Source of the DNA: an uncultured Collinsella sp.
GTDB lineage: Bacteria > Actinomycetota > Coriobacteriia > Coriobacteriales > Coriobacteriaceae
NCBI GenBank assembly: GCA_900556875.1
Contig: USQQ01000001.1
Location: 116,007-180,006 of the forward strand
Direction of reading: 5' to 3'
DNA length: 64,000 nt
Positions within the stretch are counted from its first letter, which is position 1. Each line of letters opens with the position of its first letter. The notes beneath the pieces are model-generated. The model was given only the letters and a program-made list of their open reading frames with translations. It had not been told where the DNA came from and did no database searches. The position numbers and the translations under genes are program-made. Below are positions 60,378 to 64,000 of the stretch, piece by piece.

Positions 60378-63278
60378 TTACGACAGCTTGACAATCGGTG
60401 CAAAGCCCTTCATCAGCTTTTTGGTCTGGCCGGTCTTTTCGAATTGAACCTCGATCATGTCTCCGGCGACCGAGATCACGGTACCCGTGCCAAAGGTCTT
60501 GTGGCTCACGGTATCGCCCGCGGCGAAGTCCTGCGATGCGCTCGCGCGATCGACCTTGCGCTCCACCGTCGGCGACACCTTGGACGACGGCTTTTTGGCT
60601 CGCGGCGCGCCCGAGCCAAAGGTCGAGGCAACGCGGCCGGCGTCAGGCGAAACCCCACGATGGCGCTCGGTCCCATAGCTGCTGCCGCCAAAGAAGTCGT
60701 CAAAGCTCGACCCGCCGCGCAAGCCGGAGCCGCCGGTCGAGCGCGTATGCGAACCAAACACCTTGCCGCCATACATATCCGAGCCCATGCCCGAGCCAAA
60801 GGTGCCGTGACGGTCGCCGCGCTTTTCCCAGCCCGTGCCCTCAAAACCGGCAGAACCGATGCCGCTAAACTCGATATCCTCAAACGGAATCTCGTTGAGG
60901 AAGCGCGAGCGCGGGTTGGCAGAGGTCGAGCCGTAGGTGCGACGCGTGGCCGCATAGGTCAGGAACAGGCGCTTACGGGCACGCGTGATGGCAACGTAGG
61001 CCAGGCGACGCTCCTCCTCGAGCTTGCCCGGATCATCGCTGCCGCCAAAGTCATGCACGTGTGGGAAGATGCCCTCCTCCATACCGGCCACGAACACCGC
61101 GGGGAACTCCAGGCCCTTGGCGGAGTGGATGGTCATCATGGTGATGGCATGCGTCTCGCCGGCCAGGGAATCCAAGTCGGAGCGCAGGGCCAGCCACTCC
61201 ATGAGAGCAGGAAGCGCCTTACAGGTGAGCGGACCGTAGGTGCGCTCGATCTCGTCGGCATGCACGGCACCCGCCGGCATCTCCGTCGGCGCGGCATACG
61301 CGTTGCCCGCGATGGCGGCGGCCAGGGCGTCCTGCGGCGAGAGTACCGGAGCGGCTAGGCTATCGAGCGGATTGGAACCTGCGGCATCACGCGCGCCAAC
61401 GAGCGCCTCAAACGAGGATACCGGGGCAGACGGTCCCGGCTCGGGCGCAGGTGCGCTCACCACAACGGGCTCGGGCTCAGCGCCGGCCGGCACATCGGCA
61501 ACACCGGCCGCGCGCAGCTCTTCCAAGCTCTCGAGCGTACCCTCGATATCCTCGTGCGTCTCCTCAAATTCGGCGGCGACGCCCAGGAATTCCTGGATGT
61601 TCTCGGCGCGGCTCTCGGCCTCCATGGTGCCCTCGGCGCGAAAGGCCTGCAGCAGGCCCGTCTTGTCGACAATCATCTCGACAACGTCCTTGAGCTCGCC
61701 GTCCATGCGGCGGCCCTCGCGCACCAGCGACACAAAGCTCGACAGGCCATTGCGGACCTTGGCGCTAAACATGCCCGTCTCGGCGCACGCGATCTCGCAG
61801 GCTTGGAAGAACGAGCAGCGGTTGTCGCGCGCCAGCTGCTCGATCTTTTGGATCGAGGTGGACCCGATGCCGCGGCGCGGCGTGTTGATAACGCGCTTGA
61901 CGCTCATCTCGTCGGCCGGGTTCACGATCATCTTGAGATAGGCCATGACGTCGCGGATCTCGGCGCGGTCGAAGAATCGCGTGCCGCCGACGATCTTGTA
62001 GGGCGCGCCCGCGCGCAGGAACATATCTTCGAGAATACGCGACTGGGCGTTGGTGCGGTAGAACACGGCGATATCGTCGTAGCTCGTGCCCTTGGCATGC
62101 AGCTTTTCGATCTCGCCGGCAATCCAGCGGCCTTCGTCGCGCTCGTCGCTCGCCTGGAAAGCCTGGATCTTCTCGCCATCGCCCTCGGCCGTAAACAGGC
62201 GCTTGTCCTTGCGCTGAGAGTTGTGGCGCACCACGGCGTTGGCGGCGCTCAGGATATGGCCCGTGGAACGGTAGTTTTGCTCCAGTTTGACCGTCTTGCA
62301 GTTTTTAAAGTCCTGCTCAAAGTCCAGAATGTTGGTGATGTCGGCGCCTCGCCAGCTGTAAATGGACTGGTCGTCGTCGCCCACGACCATGAGGTTTTGG
62401 TACTTGGCGGCCAGTAGGTTGGCAATCTCGTACTGAACGTGGTTGGTGTCCTGATACTCGTCGACACTAATGTAGCGGAAGCGCTCCTGGTACTTGTCGA
62501 GCACCTCGGGGCGGGTGCGCAGCAGCTCGAGCGTACGCACGAGCAGATCGTCGAAGTCCATGGCGTTGGCGGCGCGCAGGCGGCGCTCCAGCTCCAGGTA
62601 GACCTGCGCGGCCTTTTTGTCGTTGGGGCTATCTGCGGACTTGAGCATGTCCTCGGGGCCGATCATGGCGTTTTTGGCCGAGCTGATCTTGCTGCGGATC
62701 ATGTTGATGGGGAACTGCTTTTGCTCGATGCCGAGCGCCTGCATGATGTCGCGCACCATGCGCTTTGAGTCGTCGTCATCGTAGATGGTGAACTGACCGG
62801 TGTAGCCCAGCAGGTCGGCGTCCTCGCGCAGCATGCGCACGCACATGGCGTGGAAGGTGCACACCCACATGCCGCGGGTGCCGCTGGGGATGAGCGCCGC
62901 CAGACGCTCGCGCATCTCGGCCGCGGCCTTGTTGGTAAACGTGATGGCAAGAACCTGCCAAGGCTTAACGCCCAGGTCGCCGAGCATATGCGCGATGCGG
63001 AAGGTCAGGACGCGGGTCTTGCCCGAGCCGGCGCCAGCGAGGACCAGCAACGGACCCTCGGTGGTCAGGACCGCCTCGCGCTGGGCGGGATTAAGGCTGT
63101 CGATGTCGACGAGCGGCTTTGCGGGCGCAGGAGCCGGCGCAGGGGCGTCGTAGATGTCGAGCGGGACGAGTTCAGGCTCCGGCGCGGCGGGGGCGGCGTA
63201 CGCATCGAGCGGCACGGGTTCCGGCGCGGGCGACACGGGCGCGGCAGTGTTCTTTTCCCAGGGCAGGGGCTGGGTCAT
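60378..63278 (-). CDS. pcrA: ATP-dependent DNA helicase PcrA/UvrD
   Basis: 966 residues from ATG 63278, with GAGGAG upstream. SF1A motifs are intact: I LAGAGSGKTRVLTFR, II VDEYQDTNHVQYE, III VVGDDDQSIYSWRGAD, IV QNYRSTGHIL, V MTIHSAKGLEFPAVFV and VI LAYVAITRARKRLFL. It has a ~45-residue Pro/Ala-rich N-terminus and a second Pro/Ala linker of about 80 residues inserted near the 2B domain. The C-terminus ends with the PcrA motif (GDTVSHKTFGTGTVISV). It acts in DNA repair and replication-fork maintenance. Confidence 0.93.
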   Translation of the reverse strand: MTQPLPWEKNTAAPVSPAPEPVPLDAYAAPAAPEPELVPLDIYDAPAPAPAPAKPLVDIDSLNPAQREAVLTTEGPLLVLAGAGSGKTRVLTFRIAHMLGDLGVKPWQVLAITFTNKAAAEMRERLAALIPSGTRGMWVCTFHAMCVRMLREDADLLGYTGQFTIYDDDDSKRMVRDIMQALGIEQKQFPINMIRSKISSAKNAMIGPEDMLKSADSPNDKKAAQVYLELERRLRAANAMDFDDLLVRTLELLRTRPEVLDKYQERFRYISVDEYQDTNHVQYEIANLLAAKYQNLMVVGDDDQSIYSWRGADITNILDFEQDFKNCKTVKLEQNYRSTGHILSAANAVVRHNSQRKDKRLFTAEGDGEKIQAFQASDERDEGRWIAGEIEKLHAKGTSYDDIAVFYRTNAQSRILEDMFLRAGAPYKIVGGTRFFDRAEIRDVMAYLKMIVNPADEMSVKRVINTPRRGIGSTSIQKIEQLARDNRCSFFQACEIACAETGMFSAKVRNGLSSFVSLVREGRRMDGELKDVVEMIVDKTGLLQAFRAEGTMEAESRAENIQEFLGVAAEFEETHEDIEGTLESLEELRAAGVADVPAGAEPEPVVVSAPAPEPGPSAPVSSFEALVGARDAAGSNPLDSLAAPVLSPQDALAAAIAGNAYAAPTEMPAGAVHADEIERTYGPLTCKALPALMEWLALRSDLDSLAGETHAITMMTIHSAKGLEFPAVFVAGMEEGIFPHVHDFGGSDDPGKLEEERRLAYVAITRARKRLFLTYAATRRTYGSTSANPRSRFLNEIPFEDIEFSGIGSAGFEGTGWEKRGDRHGTFGSGMGSDMYGGKVFGSHTRSTGGSGLRGGSSFDDFFGGSSYGTERHRGVSPDAGRVASTFGSGAPRAKKPSSKVSPTVERKVDRASASQDFAAGDTVSHKTFGTGTVISVAGDMIEVQFEKTGQTKKLMKGFAPIVKLS

Positions 63279-63432
63279 GGGCGACTCCTCATCTGACGGA
63301 CGGCGCGCCTGCGGGCAGCGCCATAGTTTGAGCCGTACCAGTATACCGAGCCGCGCGGACACCGACGCAAATCACACCACGACTCCGCGCGCCGCCGTCA
63401 GGCCCCTTGATTGGCAACTTCATCCGAACACC

Positions 63433-63470
63433 TCCCATATTCATCCGTACATGTACGGATGAATATGGGA
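63433..63470. repeat. Perfect 38-bp palindrome
   Basis: The left half (63433-63451) ends CATCCGTACA and the right half (63452-63470) begins TGTACGGATG; all 19 bp pair with no loop. It lies 155 bp upstream of pcrA and 53 bp before the IS30-type gene. A second TTCATCCG lies just left of it. It could be an operator, an IS-end relic or an IS30-like target. Confidence 0.8.
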
Positions 63471-63522
63471 ATCCGATACCCTGAGGGCCGGACCGGCCGG
63501 CCCCGGGAGATCGGAGGACGGC

Positions 63523-63951
63523 ATGTCCGGAAAGAGGAAGAAGGGGGCCGGGAAGGCGGCCCCGAGGGCCTACGGCAGGCTCACCAGGCACGAGCGGAAC
63601 ACGGTCCAGAGGATGCTGGAGCGAGGGGCATCGTGCAGGCAGATCGCGAGGGAGCTGGGCAGGTCGCCCTCGACGGTGTGCTCGGAGGTGGCGTCGCACA
63701 GGTTCGTGACCGCGCCGAGGGAGAGGCGCGGCGAGCGCATGGACGCCTCCGCCGACCTGTCTGCGGCCTGCCCGCGCCTGGCCGCGTGGCCGCGCTGCTG
63801 CAACGGGTGCGGGCGGTACCGCGCGGTCGGCTGCAAGCGCCGCCCGCACGTCTTCTACGAGGCCCGCGCCGCGCAGCTGTGCGCGGACTCGGTCCTCGTC
63901 TCGTCGAGGCGCGGGATAGACGCCGACGAGCCCGCCGCGGCCGAGTGTTAG
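63523..63951 (+). mobile_element. Truncated IS30-family transposase gene
   Basis: 142 residues from ATG 63523, with TCGGAGG upstream. The N-terminal HTH (YGRLTRHERNTVQRMLERGA, then SCRQIARELGRSPSTVCSEV) is the IS30 signature. The Cys-rich middle (CCNGCGRYRAVGCKRR) is also typical. It stops after about 140 residues, whereas full IS30 transposases run to ~350 with a DDE core, which is absent. The following bases show no continuing frame. It is probably a 3'-deleted, inactive copy. Confidence 0.8.
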
Positions 63952-64000
63952 CGTCAATACATTTTTCACCATTTTCACCAACGTATTTTCGCCAATCGCG

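Noticed and set aside
63289..63981. 230-codon minus-strand ORF across the IS30-type gene
   Set aside because: Arg/Ala/Pro-rich shadow of the transposase frame; only the plus frame has an HTH.

Overview
The window looks like chromosomal DNA of a GC-rich gut Actinomycete of the Coriobacteriia, most likely Collinsella. This is an inference from codon and GC bias, the density of PTS operons, a tmk-holB-ricT cluster, an archaeal-type TopA, an Rv3722c-type aspartate aminotransferase and an IS30-type element. No rRNA is present. There is one tRNA, Thr (CGT), and no CRISPR array.

Region 1 (1-20.9 kb) is an accessory, sugar-centred region. It opens with the end of a lactose PTS EIICB and lacG. Next come four 55-bp palindromes at an 80-bp period, a Phd/RelE toxin-antitoxin pair, and a low-GC AAA/DUF4143 ATPase set between two copies of a deoR 3' end. 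HPr, an RDD protein, and an operon of M42 peptidase, lactose/cellobiose PTS IIA-IIB-IIC and an M24 peptidase follow. Then come a MalY-type C-S lyase, a PRD/PTS regulator and a D-lactate dehydrogenase. The palindrome plus toxin-antitoxin block recurs exactly 13,500 bp downstream, this time beside an intact DeoR regulator and galM. After that lie a MITE-like inverted repeat, an orphan EIIB lacking its phosphorylatable His, the tRNA, and a nonsense-interrupted secreted-protein gene.

Region 2 (21-32.7 kb) is an amino-sugar (probably N-acetylgalactosamine) utilisation region. It holds YhcH, a PfkB kinase, an aldose epimerase, NagA, AgaS, a GntR/UTRA regulator and a mannose-type PTS (IIA, YajC, IIB, IIC, IID). 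A TGGT-N4-ACCA operator is shared by the agaS and PTS promoters. Together these could import the sugar as its 6-phosphate, deacetylate it, convert it to tagatose-6-phosphate and phosphorylate it again. No aldolase is visible here.

Region 3 (32.8-58 kb) is mostly housekeeping. It holds a SurA-N-like membrane protein and an operon of a HIBADH-type dehydrogenase with a His/Cys-rich tail, two small proteins and isocitrate dehydrogenase. It continues with DegV, HPF, a solute-binding lipoprotein, ComF, ricT-holB-tmk, TopA, a tatB-tatC-hypA-hypB run, a STAS protein, an aminotransferase, NhaA, Mn-dependent pyrophosphatase and a ROK kinase.

Region 4 (58.3-64 kb) has a GntR regulator, ManA, a 129-bp nested inverted repeat, PcrA/UvrD helicase, a perfect 38-bp palindrome and a truncated IS30-type transposase. 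Several intergenic gaps carry long perfect inverted repeats that the genes do not explain. They look like non-autonomous elements or structured RNAs.
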